DNA from: Crambe crambe
Lineage: Eukaryota > Porifera > Demospongiae > Poecilosclerida > Crambeidae
Direction of reading: 5' to 3'
Assembly: GCA_963924555.1 (NCBI GenBank)
Contig: OZ004588.1
Location: 6,545,205-6,609,204, forward strand
DNA: 64,000 nt
Position 1 is the first letter of the stretch; every line of letters starts with the position of its first letter. Positions 12,276 through 23,650 of this stretch are shown here, one piece after another. The notes beneath the pieces were generated by a model. The model ran no database searches. It was not told where the DNA came from and was given only the letters and a program-made list of their open reading frames with translations. The position numbers and the translations under genes are program-made.

Positions 12276-12722
12276 AAGTGAATGCAAAAAATTTCTTCGA
12301 AATAAAAATGTGAAGTAGGGATGCTATTATAACTGCAGCTTCATTATGAAAACCAAGTACTGCAGCATCGAAGCAGTATGGCCCAAAAATCTAGCTGGAA
12401 TATGTATTATAACTGCATGCAAGAGAGTGAATTTAGTGAAGTGACCCTTACCCATCATCAAGTACGAGATACTATTCCTACTTCACTCCCTTGGCCCTTG
12501 ATCATGGGAGTGAAGTAGGAATAGTATCTTGTACTTGATGATGGGTAAGGGTCACTTCACTAAGTTCACTCTCTTGCATGCAGTTATAATACATATTCCA
12601 GCTAGATTTTTGGGCCATACTGCTTCGATGCTGCAGTACTTGGTTTTCATAATGAAGCTGCAGTTATAATAGCATCCCTACTTCACATTTTTATTTCGAA
12701 GAAATTTTTTGCATTCACTTGT
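12274..12722. mobile_element. Snap-back MITE 2 (449 bp palindrome)
   Basis: Starts ACAAGTGAATGC and ends GCATTCACTTGT. The two arms of more than 210 bp are almost identical inverted copies, with a small core TTGGCCCTTGATCATG at about 12490-12506. The ends match MITEs 1 and 3, but the arm interiors differ (TTCACTCTCTTGCATGCAG, GGGTAAGGGTCACTTCAC). No gene. Partial inverted copy at 58623-58904. Confidence 0.9.
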
Positions 12723-13102
12723 TTGCATTCTTTTTCTTTGTGATTATGAAAATTGATAGACACTAAAGGCTTCCTTGATTGAACTAAATTTATTTAATGA
12801 TCAGTATTTCATTCTGTTCAGGGAGGAGAGTTTGAAGGATGATCATCTGCAGTGTAATGGAGTACTGAAAGGAGTGAACATTTTAAAAAGTGAACAGCAT
12901 TAGCTAATTGTTACATATGTGATTACTGAAATAATTATTGAGATGGTACGTATGTCTTGCTTGAGGGAGGAGTATGGGGAGTTTATGCATTTGGTGTAGT
13001 GATCATAATAGTGGATGCCATCAAATGGCCACATCCTGTGCAGGTGTTATATGAGGAGAACTGCTATTAATTGCCCCACCCCTTTTATGAGGTAATATCG
13101 CG

Positions 13103-13761
13103 AAGATTTTTTTCATACGAGGCTGCAGCACATTATAGATAGCCCAGCTAGATTTTAGGCTATCCCTACTTAACCTTTTTATTTGAAGAAATTTTTTACG
13201 CTCACTTGTTTCTATCCTTTTTCTTAGTGCTTGAAGTTGAATGAGGGAGGCTACAGTACAGTACTATACAAAGCCAGCTCTACATAAACCTCTTTTGTAG
13301 GTACATACAGTGTCTCTGGTTGAAGAATTTGTTTAGCTATTTAAGTTTTGTTGATATAAAACTTTACAGCAACAGCAATGTAAATGACATGTACACGGCA
13401 TGGTGAAGTGAGCTGACTACACTACAGCAAAGTACTGGCTATAATGCTACTATAGGATGAGCATCTGTACTGTAATTCAGCAAGGAGTGACTGGAACATC
13501 ATCAGATAATGAATGAAGACCTTGGCTATAGCTAAACTTAAGCTTACGTGGCTCCGCCCATAAGCCCCGCCCCCTTCAAAATGGCGTAGAAAGATTAGCA
13601 GCTGTGTTCCGAGTGCTATCGAATAGTGAAGTAGAGCCTTAGTCAAAACTAATAGCAAGATCAGCCTCTAGGTGCCGCTCTAACAGATGGCCAAAGCAGA
13701 ATTTTGATGACTATAGCCAGTAAGTCGGTACGTCGATCTTATACATTATTATTATTATTAT
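13103..13761. repeat. Half snap-back MITE plus repeat R
   Basis: 13103-13209 is one arm of a MITE 1-like palindrome (CATACGAGGCTGCAG ... GCTCACTTGT). About 13210-13750 is a shortened copy of R, ending in a TTA run. The sequence from about 12780 through this block reappears inverted at 57730-58640. Confidence 0.75.
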
Positions 13762-13993
13762 TATAAAGAAAAAGAACGAAAAGTCAATTTTAGAACTCGT
13801 TTTTTTCTTATGTTGGCGAATGAATTTTTGGCTTTTGAACATTCTCCTCTCTTCTTTGTAGATATAATAATTCACTGTAGCCTTCTGAGAACCTGTAGAG
13901 TAAGGGTAGAAGAGAAAGAAGAGTTTTTAGTTTATACTGTCCTATGGACTTTGACCTGCCATCCCTACTTAGAGAGTGCTACCGCACTCTCTG
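13762..13993. repeat. Repeat T (about 230 bp unit)
   Basis: The unit starts TATAAAGAAAAAGAAC and ends in the hairpin AGAGAGTGCTACCGCACTCT. Further copies occur in tandem at 28516-29163 and inverted at 47651-47877. A short open frame spans it (MLANEFLAFEHSP), but it recurs in every copy simply because the DNA repeats, and has no protein-like features. Confidence 0.75.
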
Positions 13994-13996
13994 ATT

Positions 13997-14256
13997 ACAA
14001 GTGAATGCAAAAAATTTCTTCTAAATAAAAAGGTTAAGTAGGGATAGCTTAAAATCTAGCTGGGCTATATAATGTACTGCAGCCTCGTATGAAAACAATC
14101 CCTACATTTACATCCACTACCTATAGCTAGCTATGGCAGTTGTAAAAGTAGGGATTGTTTTCATACGAGGCTGCAGTACATTATATAGCCCAGCTAGATT
14201 TTAAGCTATCCCTACTTAACCTTTTTATTTAGAAGAAATTTTTTGCATTCACTTGT
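13997..14256. mobile_element. Snap-back MITE 3 (260 bp)
   Basis: Starts ACAAGTGAATGC and ends GCATTCACTTGT. Near-perfect palindrome with the interior of MITE 1 (GGGATAGCTTAAAATCTAGC) but the end sequence of MITE 2. It abuts repeat T on its left and repeat R on its right. Confidence 0.85.
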
Positions 14257-14302
14257 TTCTATCCTTTTTTCTTAGTGCTTGAAGTTGAATGTAAGTTGTG
14301 TA

Positions 14303-15971
14303 GGGTAAAACGGGGTAATTCCGGTCACTCTTTATGACTGCTATGTTCAGTCCCTCGAAACGCAGAGGTTAAGCAAGGATGAGCTTCGAAAAATTTTTTC
14401 CAGACAGCACCACATTAGTGCAGTTTATGCTCCAAAAAGATAGAGTGCAGGTTGAAATAATTTAGAATTGAAAATAATTTAAAGTGTGCAGCTAATAAAT
14501 TGATAAAATCAAATTCATGGGGTAATTCCAGTCGGCTCATCTATTTTGCAGTTAAAGCTGTATAAAAGATTTATGAAGTTGTATTATAATTATTTGCACC
14601 TGTTTAGATGCAACATGGACCTGGAGACAGTTGTAACTAAGTTCTATCAACCATTTGCAGTGATTTAGATTGAAAAAGATGATGAATTCAATAATAATGT
14701 CTGGATACTGTAATCATAGACTATATAGGTTCCTACATGGACTGGAAACGCCTATTAAATTAATATTAACAAGCACTTCCGGTCGTGTGATATCCGTGTT
14801 GCGCCTATTGCGCTGCAGCTGTATCTCCATGAACAGGAAAGATCACTTTAGTGGTTAACCGTACAAGCTTGTAAGTGGCTATGAAGAGGCTGAACTCTGC
14901 CAGGGAGACTATACTACAAGATGCCAAGACCCTGGGATTATTGTCAGAGCAAAACTCGAGTTAAAGTGTGCTCTAGCAGTTAAAATTGCATATAAATACT
15001 TTGTGTAATTTTATCTCCTGAAGTAGTTCTATCATCCATAGTTAATGTGGTTGAGGACTTGAAGTACATGTTAGTAAATTGTTTTAAAAGATACATATCA
15101 ACTTTCTACTACATTGTTACTAACTACTACACCTTTCTTTGTCAAATAGTATACCTGCTTTGCGTAATTTTCTAGGACCAAGTTTAACCTATCCAGCTCA
15201 TACTGTAATATAAGCAGTTCATATAAAGTTTGCAGTGTTGCATGGTATTGTTTTTATCCATTTGGGGTACATATTTGGTTGTAGAAATTCACTAGACAGT
15301 TAATTAATTGATGGAAACAGCCGGCCCAGAATACAATATCCGGTAAGTATTACCATAAATATACGGAACACCGCAAGGCGGATGTAATTAATCATTTCCA
15401 GTCCATTCTGGAACCTCTATAGTCTATGCTGTAATAGCATGGTCAATTCCTCTCCTCCTTGCCCAGAACCTTGAGGGTTACTTCTCTGGCAGTTCCAGAT
15501 AAAGGTTAAAACTTAATATTTACAAAATGTTTTTTTACACACAATCGGTAAGGGGTCTGGCTCGAGAATAGTCTAGATACTAGGTCCTGTAAGCTGTAAA
15601 CTAGTGGCGATATTTCCTCTGTGTCTGATCTTTAGCTGCAAACTAAAGAGTAGTTACTTTCAGTATAAATGTAGTTAATAGTCTCACAGTTATGAGCTGC
15701 CTGCTTACCTTATCTCAGTAGCTATATACAAAATTCTGAAGTTTTGACTAACAGGCCTACCGTGATCATGTCAAACGTGACAGAATAACAAGTGCTCCTC
15801 TGCCAACAGGAAACAAGGTATATGCTAATCATTCTACCCAAATGTAGTCAAGTGAACTAACTACCTGTAGCAGGAAAAAAAATTGATTTGGTGCAAAAAC
15901 TCTGTAGATACTGACATTCTTTCTCCGCGTGACCGGAATTGCACCGCGACCGGAATTACCCCGCTTTACCC
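14303..15971. mobile_element. TA-flanked transposon remnant (Tc1/mariner-like ends)
   Basis: Terminal inverted repeats: GGGTAAAACGGGGTAATTCC at the left and, reversed, GGGTAAAGCGGGGTAATTCC at the right, continuing to GGTC. Flanked by TA on both sides (14301-14302, 15972-15973). Repeat R is interrupted exactly here: uninterrupted R reads TTGTGTATGTAAAG at this point. No transposase frame remains. A 714-bp element is nested within it. TA duplication suggests the Tc1/mariner group. Confidence 0.75.
14715..15428. mobile_element. Nested MITE with CATAGAC ends and 7-bp duplication
   Basis: Inverted ends: CATAGACTATATAGGTTCC at the left and, reversed, CATAGACTATAGAGGTTCC at the right; both arms continue to ATGGACTGGAAA. 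Perfect 7-bp target duplication CTGTAAT (14708-14714, 15429-15435). The terminal CATAGA and the 7-bp duplication match P-like element B and the MITE at 17104, so it is probably a non-autonomous relative of the P-like family. No coding sequence. Confidence 0.75.
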
Positions 15972-16339
15972 TATGTAAAGAATTGAGTGGCAGTATTGAC
16001 TGTCACTTCAACTGAGAGTATGCATGCAGTGATTATTAATTTGACACGAGTCTACAGTACAGTACTATACAAAGCCAGCTCTACATAAAACTTATCTTTT
16101 TCTTTTGTAGGTACATACACAGTCTCTGGTTGAAGAGTTTGTTTAGCTATTTAAGTTTTGTCATTATTTAATATAAAACTTTACAGCAACAGCAATGTAG
16201 CTAAATGACATGTGCATGGCATGGTGAAGTGAGCTGACTACACTACAGCCAAGTACTGGCTATAATACTACTATAAGATGAGCATCTGTACTGCAATTCA
16301 GCAAGGAGTGACTGGAACATCATCAGATAAGAATAATAG
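15972..16339. repeat. Repeat R fragment, left of P-like element B
   Basis: Continues the R copy interrupted by the TA element and runs to the ATAATAG duplication (16333-16339). The same R copy resumes at 28222 after the 11.9 kb insertion of element B. Confidence 0.75.
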
Positions 16340-16619
16340 CATAGATAATATAGATACTCCGTATGGATGTGAAACGCTTCCGGATATCCTTCTACGGCAA
16401 ATTCAATCATTGTCTCGCGCATGATGCGGACTAGTATGCGCGCCTAATTGAAATTACGGGGCTTCCATGGTAACTAGAGATGCTCGTATAGCATTACATA
16501 TAGTTGGGCGAGCAAGCAGCCAGTGGTCATTTCAATGTGCTCCTTCCTCACTTATGATTATATAGCCCCAACAGTGACTTTCGATATCTAGCTATTCAGG
16601 TTGTTAACTGACTTGGTGC

Positions 16620-16870
16620 ATTCCCTGAACCCAGGCTACCACTCCTGTTCAGACTCAGTAGCTAGTCTCTCAAATAATGAGGCCTCATTTGCTCTAATCT
16701 GGCAGCTCTGTGTTCTGCTGACTCTGCTCTCCTTCTGGCTCTCATTTGCTCTGCTCTTGCAGCATTATCTTCTGCTGACTCTGCACATTCCCTCCTCCTG
16801 GCTCTATCTGTCGCATTTCTTTGCTAGTCTTATTTTTCTCTGTTCCTTTGACTCTGTTCTCCTTCTAGCT
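16620..16870 (-). pseudogene. Remnant encoding Arg/Glu-rich repeats
   Basis: Read on the minus strand, the CT-rich block encodes two imperfect repeats of about 24 residues of the type RARRRAESAEHRAARLEQMR, with a weaker, stop-interrupted extension. Similar charged repeats occur at the N-termini of some transposon proteins, including Helitron-like ones, but there are too few residues left to assign. The leucine-rich plus-strand frame over the same bases is its antisense shadow. It lies inside P-like element B, left of the nested MITE. Confidence 0.4.
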
Positions 16871-17103
16871 CTGTCTCTTTCATTTCTTTCATGAGGTCTT
16901 GCTCTTCTTTGCTGGTCAGTTTCTAGAGGGTGTTCTGGGACCCTCCTTCGCTTGTTTTCTGGTTCTCTGGGTTCCATAATACTCGCTACAATAGTGTTTC
17001 AACTTCAAGCTTAAGGAAAATGATTGCTTATTATGACGTTGCTTAGTAGCTATTTCATGCGCATGTGTAAGCGCATGCGCATTTTGAGTGACGTACGTGT
17101 AAC

Positions 17104-18212
17104 CATAGATATAAGAGGTTTTACGGGATTGGAAACGCCCAATGAACTGCACAACCGTGGCGCGTTGACAGATGCGCACGCGCATGCAGCATTAATTATA
17201 TTAATCGTTGTGAAAAGAGATCAATATTCACTCCTTTCAAGGCAGTTAAAGTGATATTCTGTCCCTACAGCTCACAGAATAGTACAAGTAAGCTAAGGGG
17301 AAGGTATTGAAGAAGTGAAGAGTCAGAGAGTTGAAGTTGGAGAGTCAGAGGAAGGAAGTTATTAATTATTCATAACTTTTTTCCTTGTAATTATAACTAT
17401 GAGTACCTATCATTGCTCATTATACATTAATTTTATGTGATTGATTTGAAAGAAAGGCCAGAATGACTTTTGGTATTAAAATTAGACATAAATTCATCAT
17501 TATTATAGCTATATAATTTTGCCCCAAAGTTATCCGCCAGTTTCTGCTCAGTTCTCCCTCATCAACATTATTGCAATACTTCCAGCTTTTGGCTGTTGGG
17601 TTTTGACACCATCCACCTCAAGAATTCGGCTCAGTCAGCTGTCCTGTGGACCCTATGGATATTTGGGGGGAAATATAGTAAGCTTGCCATCTCCATAGGA
17701 TGACTATTGTATAGAAAACGAATGCACCAATTCCATTTACTGTTCTATCCTTTCCCTGAAATAACTAATACAGTTTCAATATTGTTAATCTATTTCTTGG
17801 GAGAGGGATTACAGTTTTAACACCACTTGCAAATGCTAGAGACAATATATGTCAGCTAATACTAAAACCAACATTACTATTCCATGTAGCTAAAGTTTAC
17901 ATGCCTTTTGATCAGAAAATGGGCAACAGCAATTGATTCCATCAAGCGTGAGAGGGATTACAGTCCCATTAACCACTACAGTAGTATTTGTAGGAATAAA
18001 CTTGAAAATCTGAGCTGAAATTTATTTCATACAGTAAATCTATGCCCTAGTGTATTATAGTATCATTGGCATAAGTCTTACCTCACGGATCTTGTCAGAA
18101 CAGCAACTTTGACAAAAGTGCTATGTCATTCAGCTGTCAACGCGCCTCGGTTGTTAGTTGCTAACGAGAGCACGTGATCCGTTTCCAATCCCGTAAACCT
18201 CTTATATCTATG
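17104..18212. mobile_element. P-type non-autonomous element nested in element B
   Basis: Inverted ends CATAGATATAAGAGGTTTTA (left) and, reversed, CATAGATATAAGAGGTTTAC (right), both continuing to GGGATTGGAAAC. Perfect 7-bp duplication GTGTAAC (17097-17103, 18213-18219). No coding capacity in 1,109 bp. The ends begin CATAGATA like those of P-like element B, so B-type transposase is the natural candidate for its mobilisation. It lies just upstream of the partner gene. Confidence 0.8.
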
Positions 18213-18388
18213 GTGTAACATATAAATATCGCAATTTTCCATTTTGACCAATTAGTGTGGGGCTTCGCTCGCTCGCCAATAACAGCAACAATAATAATAA
18301 TACCTGTGCTAAGAGCTCTTTATGCTGCATAAGACTGGTAAGTACTGCATGATATGCATGCAGTGAATGATTATAGTTATTCAACAAA

Positions 18389-19635
18389 ATGCAGAATAGA
18401 AACAAAATGAACTCAGAATTGAGTGATAATACTGATTCTAGTGATGAGAGCCTGTATGAAGAGGAAGTAGAAGATGATGGATGCAAAACAATGATTTTGG
18501 TTACTAAGAAAGATGTTAGTGTAGTTTTTTAAAAGCACGTAGCTTTCTAGTAGTGAACCTTAATCATTGTTGATTCATTATAATTATATAGGGACATTCA
18601 GTGGCATCACAAGTTACTCCAGCTGTAGAGTCATTGCCTGAAGGATCTCTGGGGGGGTTGGGCTTTTCAGGGTTTTTTGCAACTCTGATTTCTGATTTGT
18701 CCACAGAGCAAATTATCAAACGGTCTCCAAGAGGTCAAAAGGTTGGAGAGCTATTAGACCAAATCAAGGACTGTGACTATCATCATCTTGCAGTTCATAT
18801 TTTAACAGAGCTCAGCAAATGCCTCTGTACTGGAAGGAAACACAAACTTCCTTCCCTTGCACAATCTGCTATGTGGACTGCATTTCATAAAATGCGTGCC
18901 AGGGAAGACATTAGACAGACATGGAAAGTTTTTATCACATCCAATGTACTTGATGTAGACCTGAAGGAGTATGAACTATCTTTACAACTATTGTTAGATA
19001 GAGGAATGAAGAAACTCATTAAGAATTCTGCAGAATTACTGAAACATCACCAAGGTCCTGAAAGAAATATGTCACTTACGATATATGAAAGTAATGCTGT
19101 CCGATACATGTCAGGTTATGTGGCAGTAAAACTACTTAAAAAATATCGACGTTCGCCCAAAAATCCAAAAATTGTGGCCAAGCACAAACTCTTTGTAGAC
19201 ACACTTGAAAAAATGAAAGCATGTGAACAGCCTGGGAACCCTAATTCTGTGGCAGAGTATAGCACTCTATGGCTGGAGTTAATTGATCGTGGTGGATTGT
19301 ATCAAATTAATGATACTGTATTCAAACTAATGGAAGGAATAGAAATTGTAACTCGAAGGCACTTAAGTATATCTCATATGGAAACAGGTGTAAACATAAT
19401 ATCAGTTATTCGTGAGGAAGCATTTAATACAAAGAAAATAATGGATACATGGGAAGAAATAGCAGATAATTTCCCACCGATATATGAAAAATATAGTTTG
19501 GAATTACTTTCAAACATCATGGACTTATGGATAAATGTACGTGCCAATGCATTCGCCAAAGGGTGGACAATGAACTTTGAGAGGAGGTGCAAGAAGGGGA
19601 CTAGAAAGTCATTACAACAGGAAATGGAAGCATGA
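18389..19635 (+). CDS. Partner gene of P-like element B
   Basis: Two exons, 18389-18514 and 18592-19635, joined in phase 0 across a GT-AG intron, giving about 389 residues with no internal stop. The first exon is acidic (SSDESLYEEEVEDD). The main exon carries NAVRYMSGYVAVKLLKKY, then LWLELIDRGGL, then LLSNIMDLWINVRANAFAKG and a basic end. The gene lies within the terminal repeats of element B and ends 62 bp from the convergent transposase stop; element A has the same pair. No catalytic motif is visible. Relatives that I recall from cnidarian genomes are annotated only as uncharacterised. A DNA-binding, dimerisation or regulatory role for the transposase is inference. It looks intact. Confidence 0.75.
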
Positions 19636-19697
19636 TTTCATTTATTATCATGATGTAAATTTATACAGTGATTTTTCATTACTTTCATTAGCTACTT

Positions 19698-22511
19698 CTA
19701 CGCCGTGGCCTTTTTTTCAATCATCAGTGGCTGTGAAGCAACCTCTATGTTGACTTCTTCAGGCTCAACATTCATTGTTTTCAGATCCCTATATATTGAT
19801 CTTTGTTGAACTAATGTGGCTGCATTGTAAGGCACTTGATGAACTGTGGGGTTATCACAGCTTCCTCCCCGGTGGCGCTGTCTGCTGAAATACCTCTCAA
19901 GAGGATCTTGTGAAAATACCTCACTGAGTAAATATTTAACTCCTTCCAATTTCACAAGTTTCGGTCCCAATTCAGTGAATGAATGTACTGTAAGTATAAA
20001 AGCCACTTTATAGTAGAGAAGCTTAGTCATTGTAGTTCTTACCAGTAATTCTGATCCCCTCCAAAGTTTCCCTGCTTAAGCAGCACTTTAATTGAAGCCT
20101 TCTGCTCATAGGGAGTAGCTTTACCTCATCCTCCCATTCTCTGAGGTAATTTAGGAAGTCTTTCTTCAGCCACTGTATCACAAAGGAATATCTTAGCTAA
20201 TTGGTCCAGGTTTGCATTGTTTGGTACTTACGTACTTCAAACCTTTCATCTCTGCAACTTGTGTAAGGCTTCAGGTTTTCTTTTCGTTTCAGCAGTCCCA
20301 CTAAGGGGCCCTTTACGTTTAGGCAATCAAAAAATTTGTCGATCATTCTGATGAATAATCTAGTTTCCCGAGTATTATCCCTGTTCAACATCTCTAAACC
20401 ACATGCTACTGTTTCACTCATTACCTATTATAAAAAATAATGCATTATTATAATGTAAGGCTTTACCAGTATAAGTGGTAGCTGCCAAGTATACTTTCAT
20501 TCTTGAAAAAGCATTCAGCCACACATGATCCCTAGAGAGCTTAGGGCAAATCTTAACCCCAGGAGTGTCTGTTGTTGATTCTGTGAGGTAAAGGTGCTCT
20601 ATCCACTTCCATGAAATTTGCTGGCCATTTTTCTGTCATACAGCATTATCATTCTCATTATAGCTAATTCATCTAAGGCATGATTATTTACCTGCATCGT
20701 CCGACTACAAGAATGAGCAAAAGAATTGCTAAAGCAATTTCTAGCTGTTTTTAAGAGGTGAGGAGGATCACAGATAAAAAATAGCTCACGACCTTGACAG
20801 AATGGATTGAATGTTTTGTATGGTAGCTTTTTCCCATGCTTTTCTGTCTGACACATTCTGTAAAATCGCCTGTTGGGCTTAGCACCATCACTTGTAAGTG
20901 AGACCACAGGAATGTTGTACATTTCCAAAGATTGAATAACCTCCCACACCATTGGAAATAGTTTCTCACCTGTGTCACATATAATATTATGTACATCATT
21001 ATCACTGTGTGTATACATGGTGATCTTTACTTAAGCCATGCATGCAGATCATACCTTTGAGATTCAAGCTGAAATAGTGGGCTATTGGCATAGTTAAAGA
21101 TGGTTTAAAAACAGCTCGTGCCATGAATACTAGCGTCTGGTCAGCAAATTTTGTACTTGAATCTTCCCCACTCAACAGCAATTCAATATCTCGATTGACA
21201 CCACCAAGATCCACAAATCCCACCAATTTACCATTATGCTTATCAAATACTAGCCCGCTTTTTATTTTCATCTCATCCATGCTCAAGGTGCAGCAGTGTT
21301 GAGCACTAGGTATATCACCCATCATTCTAGCGAACTCCTCAATAAACTCAAGATTAACACCACTATTGGGAGTTGACCAGTGTGTGTAATCGGATAAGGT
21401 TCGCTCACTTGGTAAGTGTATAATGCCACTCTGGCGAATCGCCTTATATGCAGAAGTTGATAGGTATTTTAAGTTGAGAGCAAATCGAATGATGAGTGGA
21501 TGCCACCTCATCAGTCGTTTGTCCTTCAGAGCATTATATGAAATTTGCTGATCCCAGAAAATCTTTTGAGGTGTATATGATGGAAATCTAGATTCAACAA
21601 TAGGACTCACTTCTGAAATCAGTGAAAGAGTATCACTGATATCAGATTCTTCAAGATGGATGCCTTGATCATCAATCATGTGTGCCACTTTAGAATTTAA
21701 CGTTTTATTCCTTTGTTTCATCACAGCTAGAGAGTGATGAATATTTCTCAGCCTTGCATCCTTTTCCTCAGATGTGAGGTTATGGTAAGTGGTATGGCTA
21801 TGAGCTAATATACATCCATCATTTGGCTTCTGTTGGCGGAGTGCAGCTTTTCTGAGTGTGCCTCTGAGATGTACACATGACTTACACGTTGTGAGCTTCT
21901 CACACATCAGTTCACAGTTGACACTTCGCACAGTTTCTAACATGCACACCAATCACTCAAAAAGTTAAACTTTTCTATAGTTATGTTCTTACCATGTGAA
22001 TTTCTGACATCTATGTAGCCCACGGTCTCACCAAACCCTCTCTCTCCACTAATTTTTTCATCCTTTCTTCTCTTGCACACATCAATATATTTTTCTTCTG
22101 AATTTCCAGGACATAATGAAGCATGATTCAAAACAAAAATGAGTTGGTTAATCACATCAATTGAAGTAATATTATTGGGAAATTTTCCTAAACTCATATT
22201 TGTTTTAGGAATTTTATGTCCGACAAAAAATACACTCCAAGTACCATCTAGATGGATGGAAAGTGAGGTTGATACTTGGCACATTTCTTCTTTTTTCCCA
22301 CTGTCAATCTTGACAAAATGAGTGATATCATCACTCACATGAGTCTGCCATTGCTGTGGCAGTGTGAGTGTCATTTGAGAGGTATATATTGGGGGGATAT
22401 TTTCTTTGTGTCCACAATGGCTTTCTCTTCTTCTATTTTTTCTTTTGTCCAACTTCCATCTTGCTCCTTTCTTCCGCTTCTTATGATATGGGAAACCCTT
22501 TTTTCTTTGCT
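19698..22511 (-). CDS. P-element-type transposase of element B, apparently intact
   Basis: Seven minus-strand exons with canonical splice sites: up to about 22507-21993, 21936-21055, 20969-20692, 20632-20467, 20424-about 20236, about 20178-20042 and 19987-19698. Landmarks: CCTLSMDEMKIKSGLVFDKH (first Asp), SLTSDGAKPNRRFYRMC (second Asp), ICDPPHLLKTARNC and SQDPLERYFSRQ followed by CDNPTVHQ, the P-family C-terminal block with the likely acidic residue. The block QISYNALKDKRLMRWHPLII upstream is typical of this family. The first listed exon opens with a splice acceptor (CAATCATAG) and no in-frame ATG, so a further 5' exon, possibly with a THAP finger, is unseen between 22520 and 23150. I found no frame break, so this copy may be functional. 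Confidence 0.8.
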
Positions 22512-23189
22512 ATGATTGTACATCATTTAAAAATAGCCATTGAAATGCATGAAATGTCCAATTACAACTATTATTGCCACTGGCTATAGGCTGAAAGTAT
22601 GAGAGTCCTCTACTTTAAAGGCTTCTAGAACTAACCATATCAGTTAGAAGGAAAAAATGATAGATTCTCCCGGTGTACCAATATTTAAACTGTTGCATGG
22701 CATGTAGTCTCAGTGTTAACAATGCGTAGTCCTGAAGAAAATCTAACCAAAATGGACTACATTAATATGCTCAAATTCAGCTCTACAATGCTATACATTC
22801 CTATTTGACATTAACTTTCACATTCTCCCAGTCTAACATAATGTATTGTTGCCTCTGTATTACTTTTTTTCCTGATGCAGTGCATTGGTCTTCAGTAAAT
22901 CTAACCAAAAGTTGTTTTTAGTGTTGATACAATATTGTAGCAGTTCCCATTGCTGACTGGTTGGTTATTTCCACTAATTTTTTTAAGGTACTACTTACCT
23001 GATTATCATCCATTAATTTTCGCACGTGAACTATACCACAATACAATTTAGTAAGCAACCGCAAAAGAAAAACTGCAGTGACACCGCTTGCAACATTGGT
23101 AGTCAAGCGAGACAGTGATTGTACCGGGGAATTCCGTATACTATTCCGTGTTCGCGGGCGTTTCATATCCATACGGAGTACCCATAATT
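22512..23189. other. Leader region and right terminal part of P-like element B
   Basis: Between the first recognised transposase exon and MULE-C. It should contain the promoter and first exon of the B transposase. A possible donor follows a short frame ending KLMDDNQ at about 23000, but I could not establish an exon. 23150-23189 is the inner part of B's right terminal repeat. Confidence 0.5.
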
Positions 23190-23650
23190 GGGTGTGTATA
23201 AACTTCGGACCGGACCGGACCAACGGACCGTGTACGATCTGCGTGCGCGGAGCGAGGCGGACCATGACGTCATGCAGCTAGCTGCAAACTAACTGTATCG
23301 ATCAGCAGCATAGGAACCGATAGTCTTATTACTATAGGAGTGTTTGAGCTCAATATTATTTAGCTATACTTGATAATTGAATAATTCATACCTCAGGCCT
23401 AGAAGCCCATGCAGTTGCTACATCTATATAGATAGCTAGCTAGCTAGCTAAACTGTAGTAATCTGTAGTCTGAAGCTAAATATTGGTAGCTAGCTAGCTA
23501 GCTAGTCTGATAGTGCCACTTGCAAACTGGTTCACTATTAACTTTTTATATTGGTAGTCTGAAGCTGGTAGCTAGCTAGTCTGATACTGCCACTTGCAAT
23601 CTGGTTCACTGAACATCGACTGTAGTTAAAGTAGTTAAAGTTAGCTATAG

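Noticed and set aside
13810-14004. Small frame MLANEFLAFEHSP..., repeated at 28800 and 47643
   Set aside because: Its recurrence only reflects the T repeat; lengths and frames vary among copies and no coding features are present.
16601-16894. Leucine/serine-rich plus-strand frame resembling a membrane protein
   Set aside because: It is antisense to a better supported Arg/Glu repeat block on the minus strand.
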